This document shows, one piece after another, positions 24,499 through 34,789 of a stretch of 52,826 bases of DNA; position 1 is the stretch's first letter; every line of letters begins with the position of its first letter. This DNA comes from Bartonella tribocorum (GTDB lineage Bacteria > Pseudomonadota > Alphaproteobacteria > Rhizobiales > Rhizobiaceae). The stretch lies in the NCBI RefSeq assembly GCF_002777915.1, contig NZ_NJGE01000007.1, positions 6,692-59,517 of the forward strand, given 5' to 3'. Made by a program: the position numbers and the translations under genes. The notes below the pieces were generated by a model that did not search any database, was not told where the DNA came from, and saw only the letters and a list, made by a program, of their open reading frames with translations.

Positions 24499-25824
24499 AT
24501 GATGACTATAACAAGACATAAAGTTTTTACGTGGTTTATAGTCACTGGTGGTTTGTGGCTTTCAAGTGTTTCATCAGTTTATGCGCAATTGAAAGGAACG
24601 ATTTCAAGCGCTGATTTTAATCCCATTCCCATTGCAATTACAGACTTTATTTCCAATGATTCGATTGGATCTAAAATAACGGCTGTGGTAACAGCGGATC
24701 TTGAACGGTCGGGGCTTTTTTTGCCGCTTGATAAGGAAAATTTTTTTGAAAAAATTTCTAATCCGAATAAACAACCGCATTTTGCTTCGTGGCAGAAAAT
24801 AAAAGCGCAAGGTTTGGTGACGGGGCAAGTCATGAGAGAAATCGATGGGCGTTTAAGGGTTGATTTTCGTTTATGGGATGTTTTTGGACAGCGACAATTG
24901 AAAGGACGGCGTTTTTATACCGCAACAGAACGTTGGCGGCGTGTGGCCCATATGATCGCAGATGAGATCTACAGTGAGATGACAGGAGAAAGTGGTTATT
25001 TTGATACAAGAATTGTTTTTATCGATGAAACAGGCCCCCAAAATGCACGCATTAAACGTTTAGCAATGATGGATCAAGATGGTGCCAATTTGATTTATAT
25101 GTCTGATGGAAGTGAATTGGTGCTTACACCGCGTTTTTCACCTAAAAGACAAGAAATGACCTACATGGCTTATGAGGACAATCAAGTGCCTCATGTTTAT
25201 CTCCAACAACTTGAAATGGGACAAAGAGAGTTGATTGGAACGTTTCATAACATGACAATTGCTCCGCGTTTTTCTTCTGATGGACAAAAGGTCATCATGA
25301 GTTTGTTGCAAAATGATGGCAGTGCAAATCTTTACACCATGGATTTACGCACCCGCACAATGACGCGATTGACAACAACTTCTGCCATTGATACCTCTGC
25401 TTCTTATTCACCAGATGGAAAACAAATCGTTTTTTCTTCAGATCGTAGTGGAAAGCCACAAATCTATAAAATGAATGCGGATGGCAGTGATATTCAGCGT
25501 ATTTCTTCGGGTGAGGGAAGCTATTCTACACCCATTTGGTCTCCACGGGGGGATTATATCGCCTTTACAAAACAATTAGGTGGACAATTCTCTATCGGTG
25601 TGATGCATCCTGATGGACAAGGAGAACGCATTTTAACCACAGGGTTTCATAATGAAGGCCCCACTTGGGCTCCTAACGGACGTGTCTTGATGTTTTTTCG
25701 CAAAAATCTAGGCATGGGACCCAAAATCTATACCATTGACATTACGGGACGCAATGAACGTCAACTCCCCACACCCAATGATGCTTCCGATCCAGCATGG
25801 TCGCCATTGCTCAATATACAATAA
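24499..25824 (+). CDS. tolB: Tol-Pal periplasmic beta-propeller protein TolB
   Basis: The 441-residue protein has an N-terminal signal peptide ending near VYAQ (residue 30), the TolB N-terminal domain ([19 protein letters not shown]), and five or six propeller blades of the PD40 type, seen as [29 protein letters not shown] and [13 protein letters not shown]. TolB links Pal to TolA at the division site. The ATG at 24499 is followed by a second ATG. It is the last gene of the tolQRAB run; pal lies 2.4 kb further on, separated by yebC and trcR. Confidence 0.94.
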   Translation: MMTITRHKVFTWFIVTGGLWLSSVSSVYAQLKGTISSADFNPIPIAITDFISNDSIGSKITAVVTADLERSGLFLPLDKENFFEKISNPNKQPHFASWQKIKAQGLVTGQVMREIDGRLRVDFRLWDVFGQRQLKGRRFYTATERWRRVAHMIADEIYSEMTGESGYFDTRIVFIDETGPQNARIKRLAMMDQDGANLIYMSDGSELVLTPRFSPKRQEMTYMAYEDNQVPHVYLQQLEMGQRELIGTFHNMTIAPRFSSDGQKVIMSLLQNDGSANLYTMDLRTRTMTRLTTTSAIDTSASYSPDGKQIVFSSDRSGKPQIYKMNADGSDIQRISSGEGSYSTPIWSPRGDYIAFTKQLGGQFSIGVMHPDGQGERILTTGFHNEGPTWAPNGRVLMFFRKNLGMGPKIYTIDITGRNERQLPTPNDASDPAWSPLLNIQ

Positions 25825-26052
25825 AAAATATGCTCTTAAAAAACAAATCATAAAGAGGGAGCTGTAGGGGGCATTCTTAGAATATAGAAGAAAAGTGTCA
25901 GACTATAGAGTTTTGTATGCTTTGTTCATCAGAACTATTTGAGCATTCAAGGGTATTTGCTTTATGCTTTTATTTTCTCCAATCCGCTTTTATCGGCAAT
26001 TGGTTATATTTTTTGCGATTGATTGTGGTTTTCTTATTGCACAAATAGTTGA

Positions 26053-26080
26053 CCCCGCTCTTGATGCGGGGCTTTTATAT
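26053..26080 (+). terminator. rho-independent terminator after tolB
   Basis: CCCCGC and GCGGGG form a six-base GC stem with a seven-base loop, followed by CTTTTATATTT. The T-rich tail is on the plus-strand side, so it should end transcription from tolB, although it lies 230 bases after the stop codon. Nothing else is visible in 25825-26152. Confidence 0.65.
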
Positions 26081-26152
26081 TTGTGACTAAAGAGGAGAGG
26101 TGACAGACTTTTTCAGTCTCTCATAGGTGAAGAGAGAGCCCAATGATGTGCA

Positions 26153-26899
26153 TCATAGGGACAGTTTTGCTAAAATCTCATCACTGACATCAAAATTAGC
26201 ATAAACATTTTGTACATCATCATCTTCTTCTAATGTTGAAATCAGTCGTAAAACGGATAAAGCTTTTTCTTCGTCGATTGGTGCAAGGGTGGTGGCTTTC
26301 CAAATTGTTTTAATCGATTCTGCTTCTCCAAGTTTTGCTTCAAGTGTTTTTGAAACTTCACCAATATCTTCAAATGCGCAGGTAATATGATGGCCGCTTT
26401 CTTCTGATTGTACGTCTTCAGCACCGGCTTCAATGGCTGCATCCATGATATGATCTGCTGTTCCTGTTTCTGGTTTATAAATGATTTCTCCAATCCGATT
26501 AAACATGAAACTGACAGAGCCTGTTTCCCCTAGGGCGCCTCCTGATTTGGTGAAGGCGGCGCGTATGTTCGAAGCAGTGCGGTTACGGTTGTCTGTTAAA
26601 GCTTCAACAATGACGGCAACACCACCTGGTCCATAACCCTCATAGCGTACTTCATCATAATTTTCGACATCGGTTCCTGAAGCTTTTTTAATCGCGCGTT
26701 CAATATTATCTTTTGGCATTGACTGTGCTTTGGCATTTTGGACAGCCAGCCTTAAACGTGGATTCATGGCTGGATCAGGAGCACCTTGTTTTGCTGCTAC
26801 GGTAATTTCGCGTGCAAGCTTAGAAAATATTTTCGAGCGCACTGCATCTTGACGCCCTTTACGATGCATAATATTTTTAAATTGTGAATGGCCTGCCAT
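26153..26899 (-). CDS. yebC: YebC/PmpR-family protein
   Basis: The 248-residue protein starts [21 protein letters not shown] and has the conserved [34 protein letters not shown] and [14 protein letters not shown] blocks of the YebC/TACO1 family. Members act as translation factors that relieve ribosome stalling and have also been described as transcription regulators. It is read on the minus strand, interrupting the plus-strand tol-pal series between tolB and trcR. Length is normal. Confidence 0.94.
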   Translation of the reverse strand: MAGHSQFKNIMHRKGRQDAVRSKIFSKLAREITVAAKQGAPDPAMNPRLRLAVQNAKAQSMPKDNIERAIKKASGTDVENYDEVRYEGYGPGGVAVIVEALTDNRNRTASNIRAAFTKSGGALGETGSVSFMFNRIGEIIYKPETGTADHIMDAAIEAGAEDVQSEESGHHITCAFEDIGEVSKTLEAKLGEAESIKTIWKATTLAPIDEEKALSVLRLISTLEEDDDVQNVYANFDVSDEILAKLSL

Positions 26900-27274
26900 A
26901 GTTTTCCTTCCTGTTTGAGGGTTGTTCTTCCAGTTGGATGCTTTATTCGAATTTAAGGCGATAAAACACGCATCCCACTAAAACAAATGTGCCACAGCAT
27001 GAGGTGAAATAATCGAATAAATCCTTTATAAGAAAATTCATCTTAAAGGTAAAGATACCTTCGTTGAGGATCATTCCAAGAGAGGTCTCTTGTCGTTGAG
27101 AAAAAATCACGCTATAACAGAATATAATCTCATGGCAAAATGGTTTATTCCATGTCTCGCTTTATTGATAAAAGTGGGTGGAAAAAACAAATATATAATT
27201 AAGAAGTTCCAGTGCTCTTGAGTGGGCGGTAACCTGCCTCGTCATAGAAGAGGCGCAGAAGAGGATTTATAAAA
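26900..27274. other. divergent promoter region between yebC and trcR
   Basis: The 375 bases hold no gene. They must contain promoters for both flanking genes. No tRNA-like cloverleaf or riboswitch was seen. A short hairpin-forming GC-rich stretch (GCCTCGTCATAGAAGAGGC) lies at about 27235-27255, just before the trcR start. Confidence 0.4.
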
Positions 27275-27970
27275 ATGGCAACGCAACTTTTGATGCCCAA
27301 AGCAACAGCTGTTTGGTTGGTTGATAATACAGCTCTTTCTTTTGAGCAGATTGCAGAATTTTGTAAATTGCATGTCTTGGAAGTAAAAGCTATTGCCGAT
27401 GGAGAGGCAGCTTATGGGATTAAAGGTCTTGATCCGATTAGTTCTGGGCAGTTGACGCGCAGTGAAATTGCACGGGTGGAGGCAGATCAAAACGCACGCT
27501 TGAAAATCTCTCAATCAAGGGTGCATATTCCTGAAAAAAAACGTAAAGGAGCGCGCTATATCCCTCTTTCTCGACGTCAAGATCGTCCTAATGGCATCTT
27601 ATGGTTGGTCACCAATCATCCCGAGTTGAAAGATGCACAAATTGCACGGTTAATCGGGACAACAAAAGCAACGATTGAACAAATCCGCTTCAGAACTCAT
27701 TGGAATAGTGCGAATTTGTCTCCTCTTGATCCTGTAGGTCTTGGCTTGTGTTCGCAAATCGATCTGGATTTTGAACTCCAGCGCGCGGCGAAAAATCGCC
27801 CTGTTGCGGCAGAGGAAGATAGGTCATTGCTTCCTGCTTCTGTGACGGAAAACGCTGTTCTAGAGGAAAATGAAAGTGAAGAAAATTCACCTGAGACTTT
27901 TGATGCTGATAAAGTTTTTGCAAAATTAAACGCGTTGCAAAAAGAGCGTCAAGAGCAAGAGGATGCCTAA
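27275..27970 (+). CDS. trcR: cell-cycle transcriptional regulator TrcR (DUF1013)
   Basis: The 231-residue protein matches the alphaproteobacterial DUF1013/TrcR family throughout: MPKATAVWLVDNTALSFEQIA, FCKLHVLEVKAIADGE, YIPLSRRQDRPNGILWLV and IARLIGTTKATIEQIR. The last of these is an HTH-like segment near residues 125-145. Family members bind DNA and are linked with cell-cycle transcription in Caulobacter relatives. The acidic Glu-rich C-terminal tail (EENESEENSPE) is less conserved. Confidence 0.88.
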   Translation: MATQLLMPKATAVWLVDNTALSFEQIAEFCKLHVLEVKAIADGEAAYGIKGLDPISSGQLTRSEIARVEADQNARLKISQSRVHIPEKKRKGARYIPLSRRQDRPNGILWLVTNHPELKDAQIARLIGTTKATIEQIRFRTHWNSANLSPLDPVGLGLCSQIDLDFELQRAAKNRPVAAEEDRSLLPASVTENAVLEENESEENSPETFDADKVFAKLNALQKERQEQEDA

Positions 27971-28194
27971 ACATCATGATGTATAAGGACAATATTCTCA
28001 ATTTCTCATAAAAATGTTAGAGAAAAAGCTGGGAAATGTTAGAAAAAGAGCTGGAGGGAAGAAAAATTGGCAGAGACTGAAAAATGATGACAAAAAAACA
28101 GAAAAATTTCGTCTTCATTAGGAATTAATGGTTATTCTTAAAAAATATTTTTAAGAATTCACCCTTCTTTACGAAATTCGAGGAGAAACAAACT

Positions 28195-28713
28195 ATGCGC
28201 TCTACCAAAAATACTCTCTCTCATTCCTTAGCTATGCTCTTTTTTTTCTCACTGTGCTTGGTTGGGTGTGGCAAAAAAAATATTGGTGCATTTAATGGTA
28301 TGAATGGCGCTTATATGAATGATGCTGCTTTGAATCAGGGCGCAGGTTCAGGACAAGAATTTACGGTTAATGTGGGGGACCGTGTGTTTTTTAGTCTCGA
28401 CTCTTCTTCATTGGATGCGGATGCTGAACGTATTTTAACGCGCCAAGCAGAATGGTTGCTTCATTATCCTTATTATTCTATTATGATCGAAGGTCATGCT
28501 GATGAAAGGGGAACACGTGAATATAACTTGGCACTTGGACAGCGCCGTGCTGTTGCTGTGCGAAATTATTTGGTGTCTCTTGGTGTGTCTGAACAACGGA
28601 TTCAAACAATTTCTTACGGAAAAGAAAGACCTGTAGCAGTGTGTGATGATATTTCCTGTTGGAATCAAAATCGACGTGCTGTGACAACGTTGAGTGATAT
28701 GAACAGTCGTTAA
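28195..28713 (+). CDS. pal: peptidoglycan-associated lipoprotein Pal
   Basis: The 172-residue lipoprotein has a signal sequence ending in lipobox LVGC (Cys25). Its OmpA-like peptidoglycan-binding domain contains VFFSLDSSSLDADA, IEGHADERGTREYNLALGQRRA and the late NRRAVTTL. Pal anchors the outer membrane to peptidoglycan and is the target of TolB. GAGGAG precedes the ATG. The gene is followed after 24 bases by the CpoB/YbgF-like gene, the usual order. Confidence 0.94.
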   Translation: MRSTKNTLSHSLAMLFFFSLCLVGCGKKNIGAFNGMNGAYMNDAALNQGAGSGQEFTVNVGDRVFFSLDSSSLDADAERILTRQAEWLLHYPYYSIMIEGHADERGTREYNLALGQRRAVAVRNYLVSLGVSEQRIQTISYGKERPVAVCDDISCWNQNRRAVTTLSDMNSR

Positions 28714-28737
28714 ATGAGCTCTTAAGGGGAGAAAAGG

Positions 28738-30486
28738 ATGTATCGTAAAATCAATTGGAAAACACTCTTTTATATGGCGCTTTTCATAGCTTGTTCTACT
28801 TCATTTGTTGAAAGTGCGGCACGAAAAGCTTCTGAATATCCAGCACATGATACGGATAAAGCTGGTGCTACCGATAAAGCTTCCGATGCAGTGGAAAAAG
28901 CTTCTGATGCCGCTGATAAGGCATCAGATGCAGTGAAGAAAGCCACCGATGCTGATAAGGCTGCTTCTGATGCAGTGGAAAAAGCTTCTGATGCCGCTGA
29001 TAAGGCATCAGATGCAGTGGAAAAAGCTTCTGACGCTGTCGATAAGGCAGCTTCTGATGCAGTGGAAAAAGCTTCTGATGCCGCTGATAAGGCATCAGAT
29101 GCAGTGAAGAAAGCTTCTGATGCCGCTGATAAGGCAGCTTCTGATGCAGTGGAAAAAGCTTCTGATGCCGCTGATAAGGCAGCTTCTGATGCAGTGAAGA
29201 AAGCTTCTGATGCCGCTGATAAGGCAGCTTCTGATGCAGTGAAGAAAGCCTCTGACGCTGTCGATAAGGCTGCTTCCGATACAGTGGAAAAAGCTTCTGA
29301 TGCCGCTGATAAGGCATCAGATGCAGTGAAGAAAGCCTCTGACGCTGCTGATAAGGCTGCTTCTGATGCAGTGGAAAAAGCTTCTGATGCTGCTGATAAA
29401 GCAGCCTCCGATGTGGTGGAAAAAGCTTCTGATGTCGTTGATAAGGCAGCATCTGATGCAGTGGAAAAAGCCTCTGATGCCGCTGATAAGGCATCAGATG
29501 CAGTGAAGAAAGCTTCTGATGCTGCTGATAAGGCTGCTTCCGATACAGTGGAAAAAGCCTCTGACGCTGTCGATAAGGCAGCTTCCGATACAGTGGAAAA
29601 AGCTTCTGATGCCGCTGATAAGGCATCAGATGCAGTGAAGAAAGCCTCTGATGCTGTCGATAAAGCAGCTTCTGATGCCGCTGATAAGGCATCAGATGCA
29701 GTGAAGAAAGCTTCTGATGCTGCTGATAAGGCTGCTTCCGAGAGGGTAGAAAAAGCCTCTGGTGTTTTGACGCATCAAGGAATTATTTTAGAGAATCAAC
29801 AAGTTTTATTTAAAGATTATGATTTAGATAAGCTTTTGCATAAGATACGGATGGTGCTTGAGCATAACAATTTGAAAAATGTTAACAAGCAATTTCACCG
29901 GCTTTTTGATAAAAAAGACACTTCTGTTTATTCTTGTTCCGTTGAAAGTGCTACTTTGGATGAAAAATCTCAGACTGTAAAAGAAGAGAGAGTTCAAGAG
30001 CTGAGCGCGGATGATCAGACAAAGGTTGCTGATGTAAAAGACCATGATGCAGCGGCAACAGGGAAGATTTTAAAAAAAGTGCATGACGTAAGTGCTCATA
30101 TTGCAGCCCATCAGAGTGATACTCTTTCTTCTTCCAAAGCTTTGTATAAGGAAGGGTATGATTTTATTCGTTCTGCCAACTATGTTGCTGCTGAAAAAAG
30201 CTTTTGCGCTTTTCAAAATCGTTACAAAAAAGATCCTTTGAGTGATGATGCTTTGTTTTGGTTGGCTGAATCTTTGTTGGGACAGAAACGCTATCATGAA
30301 GCAGCACAAGTTTATCTAACCGCATGGTATGCCGATAAAAAGAAGCTCTATACTTCCGAAATTTTGCTGAAATTGGCAAGAAGTATGATCACCCTTGAGA
30401 CGAATGAAGAAGATTGTGCTCTTTTTGCAAAAAACAAAAAACGTCATCAAATGTTAGAGTCTGTGTTTTGTAAATCCGCAAGATAA
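28738..30486 (+). CDS. cpoB: CpoB/YbgF-like Tol-Pal accessory protein with a huge repeat insertion
   Basis: The protein is 582 residues, roughly twice the usual CpoB length. It has a signal-like N terminus (TLFYMALFIACSTSFVESAA), then about 300 residues (roughly 41-341) made almost only of Lys, Ala, Ser, Asp, Val and Glu in units such as ASDAADKASDAVEK. A charged linker follows, and then the C-terminal TPR domain typical of CpoB (YKEGYDFIRSANYVAAEKSF, DDALFWLAESLLGQKRYHEAA). CpoB coordinates outer-membrane constriction with peptidoglycan synthesis. Its place after pal fits. The repeats probably form a long helical, coiled-coil-like rod in the periplasm. The start follows AAGGGGAG. Confidence 0.85.
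   Translation: MYRKINWKTLFYMALFIACSTSFVESAARKASEYPAHDTDKAGATDKASDAVEKASDAADKASDAVKKATDADKAASDAVEKASDAADKASDAVEKASDAVDKAASDAVEKASDAADKASDAVKKASDAADKAASDAVEKASDAADKAASDAVKKASDAADKAASDAVKKASDAVDKAASDTVEKASDAADKASDAVKKASDAADKAASDAVEKASDAADKAASDVVEKASDVVDKAASDAVEKASDAADKASDAVKKASDAADKAASDTVEKASDAVDKAASDTVEKASDAADKASDAVKKASDAVDKAASDAADKASDAVKKASDAADKAASERVEKASGVLTHQGIILENQQVLFKDYDLDKLLHKIRMVLEHNNLKNVNKQFHRLFDKKDTSVYSCSVESATLDEKSQTVKEERVQELSADDQTKVADVKDHDAAATGKILKKVHDVSAHIAAHQSDTLSSSKALYKEGYDFIRSANYVAAEKSFCAFQNRYKKDPLSDDALFWLAESLLGQKRYHEAAQVYLTAWYADKKKLYTSEILLKLARSMITLETNEEDCALFAKNKKRHQMLESVFCKSAR
28860..29762 (+). repeat. degenerate tandem repeats within cpoB
   Basis: The 900 bases are built of interleaved units of about 21-24 bases, around GCTTCTGATGCAGTGGAAAAA and GCCGCTGATAAGGCA, arranged in higher-order blocks that differ by whole codons. 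No frame-breaking indel occurs. Codon variants (GCTTCTGAT, GCATCAGAT, GCCTCTGAC) are mixed, which shows repeated unequal exchange rather than one recent expansion. Confidence 0.92.
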
Positions 30487-30504
30487 GTAGCGAGGTCGTT
30501 TTTG

Positions 30505-31992
30505 GTGTGCGTTAGACTGGCAAGAAATCTCTTTAAAACATCGGATTTTATTCAGTGTCAAAAGGTGATTCTTGCTGTCTCAGGGGGAAGTGATTCTTTG
30601 GCTTTGATGTTTTTGCTCAAAGAGTATTTTGAAATGCTCTCAGTTCCTCCGGAAATGATTGCTGTTACTATTGATCACCAATTGCGTAGAGAATCAGCGC
30701 GTGAAGCAGAAACTGTTGCGGAGATTTGTCGGGCCCATCACATTAAACATATCACTGTGCGGTGGGAAGGCAAAAAACCAAAGACACATATTGCTTTCAG
30801 CGCTCGTGTTGCACGCTATAATCTTTTGGTTCAGGAAGCGCAAGAACAAGGTGCATCCCTTATTATGACGGGGCATACACTCAATGATCAGGTGGAAACC
30901 TATCAAATGCGGTATCAACGTCTTCAAAAGAGTAGAGGTGCACTGCATGGTGAAGTTGATACTAGACGTGATGGTATTCTTGCGAGTGGTTTTGCCGGAG
31001 CGTTGCGCGATGAAACTGGTTCGATGTGTGGTGAAGATTATGCCAGAGAAACGAGAAGCGATCTTGCTGAAAAAAGCTATGGGGTTCTCTATGAGCGTGG
31101 TTTATCCTGTATTCCGCGTGAGGCATTGTTACACAGAAAAGTGCGTTTGATTCGACCGCTTCTTGGCATAAAACGCCAAACATTGCGGAATTATTTACGC
31201 TTACAAGGAAAAACATGGATTGATGATCCAACCAATGAAGATCGCAATTTTGAACGTGTGCGTGTGCGCCAATCTCTTTCTTCGCAAAAGCTTGCTGATA
31301 TTGCTCAAAAAATAAATGAAGCCGCGTTGCAACGTCGTCAACAAGCGCAAAATATGGCCGATTTAATCTTCGCTCTAGATATTACGGTTCAATATGGGCG
31401 TTGTTTTATCAAAAAGCCTGCGCCATTTTTACAGGAAAATGCCGGTTTTTCTTTCGTTATTGGGCTTTTTGCAGTGTTGATGGGTGGGGGATGTTATTTG
31501 CTCCCCAATCAAAAATTGAGCATGCTGGTTCAAAAACTCTGTCTCCATTCTCCAGAAAAGCGGCGTTTTACTTATGCGGGCTGTGTTATTGAATATAACA
31601 AAGCAGGCATTGCTTTGTGGCGTGAAGGGCGAAATATGAAAGAAGCTCTTGTAGCGCCCAATGAAGCTGTTTTATGGGATGGGCGCTATCAGATTGCCAA
31701 TCATGGATCTGAAGCTATAAAGGTTGGAGCAGCAAATTTAGAACAGCTCAAAATTTTATTGCAAAAGAGCGATTTTGATCTTGAAAAGCCTCATTTCCCC
31801 TCTTTACAATCGTTGCTGATGATTTCAAACGATAAAGGGTGTGATATTCCCGAGTTGATTTCTCAAGCGATTATTCATAAAAATGTTATCATCAAGCGGA
31901 TTATGGCGCCTTTCGATTGGCTTTCTTCACGTGAAGATGCTGCGCTGGTAAATGTTGTGGAACCTTTTTTTAATCTTGAGGTGAAAAGATAA
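30505..31992 (+). CDS. tilS: tRNA(Ile)-lysidine synthase TilS
   Basis: The 495-residue N-type ATP pyrophosphatase has the PP-loop VILAVSGGSDSLALMFLLK near residue 25-40, VTIDHQLRRES, the TilS motif MTGHTLNDQVET and the later LIRPLLGIKRQTLRNYL with WIDDPTNED. TilS converts C34 of the CAU-anticodon tRNA(Ile) to lysidine so that it reads AUA. The start is GTG 30505, 19 bases after the cpoB stop and preceded by GAGG; TTG 30502 is an alternative. pal-cpoB-tilS-ftsH is the usual order in Rhizobiales. Confidence 0.92.
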   Translation: MCVRLARNLFKTSDFIQCQKVILAVSGGSDSLALMFLLKEYFEMLSVPPEMIAVTIDHQLRRESAREAETVAEICRAHHIKHITVRWEGKKPKTHIAFSARVARYNLLVQEAQEQGASLIMTGHTLNDQVETYQMRYQRLQKSRGALHGEVDTRRDGILASGFAGALRDETGSMCGEDYARETRSDLAEKSYGVLYERGLSCIPREALLHRKVRLIRPLLGIKRQTLRNYLRLQGKTWIDDPTNEDRNFERVRVRQSLSSQKLADIAQKINEAALQRRQQAQNMADLIFALDITVQYGRCFIKKPAPFLQENAGFSFVIGLFAVLMGGGCYLLPNQKLSMLVQKLCLHSPEKRRFTYAGCVIEYNKAGIALWREGRNMKEALVAPNEAVLWDGRYQIANHGSEAIKVGAANLEQLKILLQKSDFDLEKPHFPSLQSLLMISNDKGCDIPELISQAIIHKNVIIKRIMAPFDWLSSREDAALVNVVEPFFNLEVKR

Positions 31993-32106
31993 AGAAAAAT
32001 GACTTTAAAAGAGAATAAACCGTCTCTCATCCCTTGGCAAGGGGCTTACAAGGTTATATGTTAAAGGGAACTGTTTGAAATCTATTTTTGATTAAGTGGG
32101 CTGAAT

Positions 32107-34275
32107 ATGAATTCCAATTACCGCTCTCTCCTCATTTGGGGAGTTATTGCCTTGATTTTGATTGTATCGTTTTCTTTCTTTAATGGAGAGAGCCAACGTT
32201 CTGGTGGTGGAGAAGTCTCCTATTCTGAATTTTTGCAAAAAGTTGAGAATAACGAACTAAAATCGGTGACTATTCAAGGTCAAAAGTTAACAGGAAAAAC
32301 TATCGAACATAGAACTGTTTCAACTTTTGCGCCACGTGATCCGGGGCTGATACAAAAATTGGAAAGCAAAAACGTCAATGTTAAAGCTATTCCTGAAAGT
32401 TCTGGAAATAGTATTTTCCTCAATCTCCTTTTTTCTTTGTTGCCTGTCATTATTATCGTTGGGGCGTGGGTCTTTTTTATGCGACAAATGCAAAATGGAT
32501 CACGTGGCGCAATGGGATTTGGGAAATCAAAGGCAAGATTGCTTAATGAAGCGCAAGGACGTGTTACCTTTAAGGATGTTGCTGGCGTTGAAGAAGCCAA
32601 ACAAGATCTCCAAGAAATTGTTGAATTTTTACGCGAACCACAAAAATTTCAACGCTTAGGGGGGCGTATTCCACGCGGTGTTTTGCTTGTTGGTCCTCCA
32701 GGAACCGGTAAAACTCTATTAGCGCGCTCTGTAGCGGGTGAAGCCAATGTGCCATTCTTTACCATTTCAGGGTCTGATTTTGTTGAAATGTTTGTTGGTG
32801 TTGGGGCGAGCCGTGTACGTGATATGTTCGAACAGGCTAAAAAAAATGCGCCTTGTATTATCTTTATCGATGAAATCGATGCGGTGGGACGCCATCGGGG
32901 TGCTGGACTGGGGGGTGGAAACGATGAACGTGAGCAGACCTTAAATCAGTTGCTGGTCGAAATGGATGGGTTTGAGCCCAATGAAAGTATTATCCTTATT
33001 GCTGCAACAAACCGCCCCGATGTGCTTGATCCTGCGTTATTGAGACCAGGACGTTTTGACCGACAAGTTGTTGTGCCAAACCCTGATGTTTCTGGTCGTG
33101 AGCAAATCTTGAAAGTTCATGTGCGTAATGTACCTTTAGCGCCGAATGTTGATTTGAAAGTTTTGGCAAGGGGAACACCAGGGTTTTCCGGCGCCGACTT
33201 GATGAATCTTGTCAATGAAGCTGCTCTTATGGCTGCAAGCCGTAATAAAAGAGTCGTGACGATGCAAGAATTCGAAGATGCAAAAGATAAGGTGATGATG
33301 GGGGCTGAACGTCGTTCAACCGCTATGACACAAGAGGAAAAAGAACTCACTGCTTATCATGAAGCAGGACATGCTATTGTGGCTCTCAATGTGCCGGTTG
33401 CTGATCCTGTCCACAAAGCAACAATCGTTCCAAGGGGAAGGGCATTGGGAATGGTGATGCAATTGCCTGAAGGTGATCGCTATTCCATGAGTTATCGGTG
33501 GATGATTTCGCGTTTGGCTATCATGATGGGCGGGCGTGTGGCTGAAGAATTGAAGTTTGGAAAGGAAAATATCACATCGGGGGCTTCTTCTGATATTGAG
33601 CAAGCAACTAAATTAGCACGGGCCATGATCACACGGTGGGGATTTTCTGATCTGCTTGGAAATGTCGCTTATGGCGATAACCAAGATGAGGTCTTTTTAG
33701 GCCATTCTGTTGCGCGAACACAAAATGTCTCTGAAGAAACAGCACGCATGATTGATATGGAAGTGCGTAAGCTTATTGATGATGCTTATAAAAATGCGAC
33801 CAATATTTTGAAAACAAAAAGAAAAGAATGGTTTGCTTTAGCTCAAGGCTTATTGGAATATGAAACTTTAACGGGTGCTGAAATTAACGAGGTCATTGCA
33901 GGAAAACCTCCTTCACGGACGCTAAAAGATGAGAGTGCACCACCACGGACTTCTTCTGTTCCAAAAACTGGAACAGTCAAGGCAGAGGGCTCTGTGGTTG
34001 ATGAAAAAGACGCCAAAACAGCCCCTAAAACAGCTGCCCATAAAGCAGAGACCGTTAAAGGTGAGGTAGGCAAGGCAGAGGGCGCTGTTGGAAAGAAAAC
34101 GACAAAGTCCAGCGGTACTCAATCAAAGGATACTGAGTCTAAAAAAGCGCAATCGGATGAAGCTGAGAAAAAAGCACAAAGTGCAAAAGGTTCCACCAAA
34201 TCAGTCAATCACTCTCAAAATAAAGGCAATGCTGAAAAAAAGTCAAAACCCGTGGGGTCTAATAAAGAAAAATAA
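32107..34275 (+). CDS. ftsH: ATP-dependent zinc metalloprotease FtsH
   Basis: The 722-residue protein has two N-terminal transmembrane helices flanking a periplasmic domain. The AAA module follows, with Walker A GPPGTGKT at 196-203, Walker [12 protein letters not shown] and the second region of homology [21 protein letters not shown]. The zinc-protease motif HEAGH lies at 418-422. FtsH degrades misfolded or short-lived membrane and cytosolic proteins. After residue 610 comes a long Lys/Ala/Ser/Thr-rich tail absent from the E. coli protein, low in complexity and probably unstructured. It is followed by a hairpin terminator. Confidence 0.96.
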   Translation: MNSNYRSLLIWGVIALILIVSFSFFNGESQRSGGGEVSYSEFLQKVENNELKSVTIQGQKLTGKTIEHRTVSTFAPRDPGLIQKLESKNVNVKAIPESSGNSIFLNLLFSLLPVIIIVGAWVFFMRQMQNGSRGAMGFGKSKARLLNEAQGRVTFKDVAGVEEAKQDLQEIVEFLREPQKFQRLGGRIPRGVLLVGPPGTGKTLLARSVAGEANVPFFTISGSDFVEMFVGVGASRVRDMFEQAKKNAPCIIFIDEIDAVGRHRGAGLGGGNDEREQTLNQLLVEMDGFEPNESIILIAATNRPDVLDPALLRPGRFDRQVVVPNPDVSGREQILKVHVRNVPLAPNVDLKVLARGTPGFSGADLMNLVNEAALMAASRNKRVVTMQEFEDAKDKVMMGAERRSTAMTQEEKELTAYHEAGHAIVALNVPVADPVHKATIVPRGRALGMVMQLPEGDRYSMSYRWMISRLAIMMGGRVAEELKFGKENITSGASSDIEQATKLARAMITRWGFSDLLGNVAYGDNQDEVFLGHSVARTQNVSEETARMIDMEVRKLIDDAYKNATNILKTKRKEWFALAQGLLEYETLTGAEINEVIAGKPPSRTLKDESAPPRTSSVPKTGTVKAEGSVVDEKDAKTAPKTAAHKAETVKGEVGKAEGAVGKKTTKSSGTQSKDTESKKAQSDEAEKKAQSAKGSTKSVNHSQNKGNAEKKSKPVGSNKEK

Positions 34276-34331
34276 GAACCTTAACGCTTGATTGACTATG
34301 TTTTGGAAAAAAATTTAAATTCTTTGAGAAG

Positions 34332-34360
34332 GGCGCGAGCATTGCTTGCGCCTTTGATGT
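34332..34360 (+). terminator. terminator after ftsH
   Basis: GGCGCGAGC and GCTTGCGCC form a near-perfect GC-rich stem with a three-base loop, followed by TTTGATGT. It begins about 55 bases after the ftsH stop. The downstream T run is short, so efficiency is uncertain. Confidence 0.6.
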
Positions 34361-34789
34361 AATCTTTACCAAAATATGGAAGAAAAAATTAAGCAAAGCT
34401 GTTGTATTATGACGGTTTAGCAGGGGATAAGGTGGTTTGTTGCCTTGCGGGTTGGGTTGAGGGTGTGAGATGTGATGATGGATTGCTGTGTGATTTGGAT
34501 CAAGGGTGTAAGATTATTCTTTGGTTGTGTTTAAGGGACAGCCAAGGGATGTTGTAAAGCTTTTTTAGAAGAGAATGTTGCTTTAGGGGTGGGATGTAGA
34601 AACATCATTGGTTGCGCGTGGTTTAGATGTGTCGATGGTGAAGAGGATTTTTGATGATCTAAAAAGATGAGAGGCACGTTAGTTTTATTTATAAGGTGAG
34701 GGGTATAAGGTGATGGAGCCTATTGTACCAAGGGGCTGTTGTTAGAGTTTAAAAAAAAGCCCAAGGGAAGACGTATAAAGGAAAGAGGC
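34361..34789. other. gene-free spacer before glmM
   Basis: I see no gene in these 430 bases. Composition is unusually G-rich on the plus strand compared with other spacers, with many GGGTG and GATG runs, as if derived from an old coding region. No frame gives a recognisable protein. The glmM promoter must lie here. Confidence 0.4.

Noticed and set aside
28868-29692. Long minus-strand frame (274 codons) opposite the cpoB repeats
   Set aside because: It is the complement of a low-complexity repeat whose codon periodicity keeps several frames open. The translation is a Gln/His/Leu repeat with no ribosome site.
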